The notes below the pieces were generated by a model. The model saw only the letters and a list, made by a program, of their open reading frames with translations. It made no database searches and was not told where the DNA came from. The position numbers were made by a program, and so were the translations under genes. Below, in pieces: positions 62,993 through 64,000 of a stretch of 64,000 nucleotides of DNA. This DNA comes from Parasalinivibrio latis (GTDB taxonomy: Bacteria > Pseudomonadota > Gammaproteobacteria > Enterobacterales > Vibrionaceae): assembly GCF_036825535.1 (NCBI RefSeq), contig NZ_CP098812.1, forward strand, positions 806,001 through 870,000, read 5' to 3'. Within the stretch, counting starts at the first letter, position 1. Each line of letters opens with the position of its first letter.

Positions 62993-63844
62993 TTATTTCA
63001 GCAGGTGCCCTGCGTGGAAACGCAGGTGTTCACCAATAAAGGTAGAGATGAAAAAGTAGCTATGGTCATAACCGGGCTGCATCCGTATTTCTACCGGGTA
63101 GCCGGAAGCTGCCGCCGCCATTTGCAGAGTTTCCGGCTTCAGTTGTTCAGCCAGGAAATTGTCTGCGTCACCCTGATCGACCAACAGTGGCAGAGGATCA
63201 TTGTCACCTTGCCAGTCCTTCATCAGCTCAACGCTGTCATAGATTTTCCAGCTCTCTTTGTCTTCGCCGAGGTAATTGGAAAACGCTTTCTGCCCCCAGG
63301 GGCAATCCATCGGGTGGCAGATAGGGCTGAACGCCGATACTGAACGGTAGCGGAGCGGGTTTTTCAGTGCGACGGTAATTGCCCCGTGGCCGCCCATGGA
63401 GTGTCCGCTGATGCTGCGTACCGGTTTTACCGCGAATTCCGATTCCACCAGGTTTGGCAGTTCATCGGTGACATAGTCGTACATCTTGTAATGCTGATCC
63501 CATTGCGCCTGAGTCGCGTTAAGGTAAAACCCGGCTCCCAGGCCGAAGTCATATGCACCTTCCGGGTCATCCGGTACACCTTCCCCTCGTGGGCTGGTAT
63601 CCGGGGCGACGATTGCAATCCCCAGTTCTGCGGCTACACGCATTGCTCCGGCTTTTTGCATAAAGTTCTCATCAGTACAGGTCAGGCCGGAAAGCCAGTA
63701 GAGGACCGGGACACGTTTCTCTTCTGCCTGCGGGGGGAGGTAAACGGCAAAACGCATGGTACAGCCAAGTACTTTGGACTCGTGGGTGTGCTGCTGGTGC
63801 CAGCCCCCGAAACACTTGGTTGAGGAAACCAGGGTTAAAGACAT
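62993..63844 (-). CDS. fghA: S-formylglutathione hydrolase
   Basis: 283 residues of the esterase D family. The Ser nucleophile lies in SGHSMGGHGAI, the oxyanion region is WLSGLTCTDENF and the catalytic Asp and His are in DQGDADNFL and GYDHSYFFI. It hydrolyses S-formylglutathione to formate and glutathione, the last step of formaldehyde detoxification. AAGGAAA precedes the ATG at 63844; the ten-residue longer frame is rejected. Confidence 0.95.
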   Translation of the reverse strand: MSLTLVSSTKCFGGWHQQHTHESKVLGCTMRFAVYLPPQAEEKRVPVLYWLSGLTCTDENFMQKAGAMRVAAELGIAIVAPDTSPRGEGVPDDPEGAYDFGLGAGFYLNATQAQWDQHYKMYDYVTDELPNLVESEFAVKPVRSISGHSMGGHGAITVALKNPLRYRSVSAFSPICHPMDCPWGQKAFSNYLGEDKESWKIYDSVELMKDWQGDNDPLPLLVDQGDADNFLAEQLKPETLQMAAAASGYPVEIRMQPGYDHSYFFISTFIGEHLRFHAGHLLK

Positions 63845-63860
63845 GGTGATTTTCCTTTCC

Positions 63861-63893
63861 AAAAATAAAAACACGCCCCGGAATCAGGGCGTG
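63861..63893 (-). terminator. terminator between frmA and fghA
   Basis: CACGCCC and GGGCGTG pair around eight bases and, on the minus strand, run into TTTTTATTTTT. It lies between the frmA stop codon and the fghA start and so would limit read-through into fghA. Confidence 0.8.
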
Positions 63894-63916
63894 CCGATGG
63901 TATCTTGCTCGGTATC

Positions 63917-64000
63917 TCAGTAGTGAATAACACTGCGGATACTCTTACCTGCGTGCATCAATTCAAAGGCTTCATTGATGTCTTCCAGACCCATGGTGTG
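63917..64000 (-). CDS. frmA: 3' end of S-(hydroxymethyl)glutathione dehydrogenase
   Basis: The last 27 codons before a TGA stop read as LEDINEAFELMHAGKSIRSV and end VIHY, the C-terminus of class III alcohol dehydrogenases, where the family usually has INEGFELM...GKSIR. The rest lies beyond the right edge. It oxidises S-hydroxymethylglutathione to the substrate of fghA. Confidence 0.9.
   Translation of the reverse strand, partial: HTMGLEDINEAFELMHAGKSIRSVIHY

Overview
The window reads as a chromosomal segment of a marine gammaproteobacterium, most likely a member of the Vibrionaceae (Vibrio, Photobacterium, Grimontia or Enterovibrio type). The reasons are the gene order ppx-ppk / pstCAB-phoU / cutC / ahpC-oxyR / aceBA / queA-tgt-yajC-secDF / suhB / trmJ / isc-hsc-fdx / pepB / ndk / rlmN-pilW-rodZ-ispG-hisS-yfgM-bamB-der-yfgJ-xseA-guaBA, oversized PstC and PstA permeases, GlyGly-CTERM trypsin-like proteases, and a short TTATACCAAT-ended MITE. 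Genus cannot be fixed by reading alone. No rRNA, tRNA, CRISPR array or complete prophage was seen.

Bases 1-15,000 form a phosphate and polyphosphate region. On the minus strand is a tightly overlapping three-gene cassette (outer-membrane porin-like protein, small PstS-like periplasmic protein, start of a membrane sensor cut by the window edge), then an MgtC/DUF4010 membrane protein, ppx-ppk1 and an ACT-domain GcvR-like regulator. Divergently on the plus strand lie pstC-pstA-pstB-phoU behind a probable Pho box, then ppk2. No full-length pstS is present. cutC converges on ppk2.

Bases 15,000-24,300 hold the divergent ahpC/oxyR redox pair, a 700-base AT-rich leader with a HexR-like operator in front of aceB-aceA (glyoxylate shunt), acpH with a CBS-domain gene, and two tandem secreted trypsin-like proteases carrying GlyGly-CTERM tails.

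Bases 24,300-54,300 are conserved housekeeping: tRNA queuosine synthesis (queA, tgt), Sec translocon accessory proteins (yajC, secD, secF), suhB, trmJ, the complete iscRSUA-hscBA-fdx-iscX Fe-S assembly operon behind an IscR operator, pepB, ndk, a MITE, then rlmN-pilW-rodZ-ispG-hisS-yfgM-bamB-der, yfgJ, xseA, and guaB/guaA. Two non-coding oddities stand out: a dense cluster of GATC sites between der and yfgJ, and a terminator plus inverted repeat between guaB and guaA.

Bases 54,300-64,000 are more accessory. A receiver-PAS-GGDEF-EAL protein is followed three bases later by a 1374-residue hybrid histidine kinase with a duplicated periplasmic helical sensor module, a GAF domain and three receivers, two of which lack the phosphoacceptor Asp. 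This pair is the best candidate for a little-described signalling system. An AbgT-family transporter and a formaldehyde detoxification pair (fghA and the 3' end of frmA) close the window.
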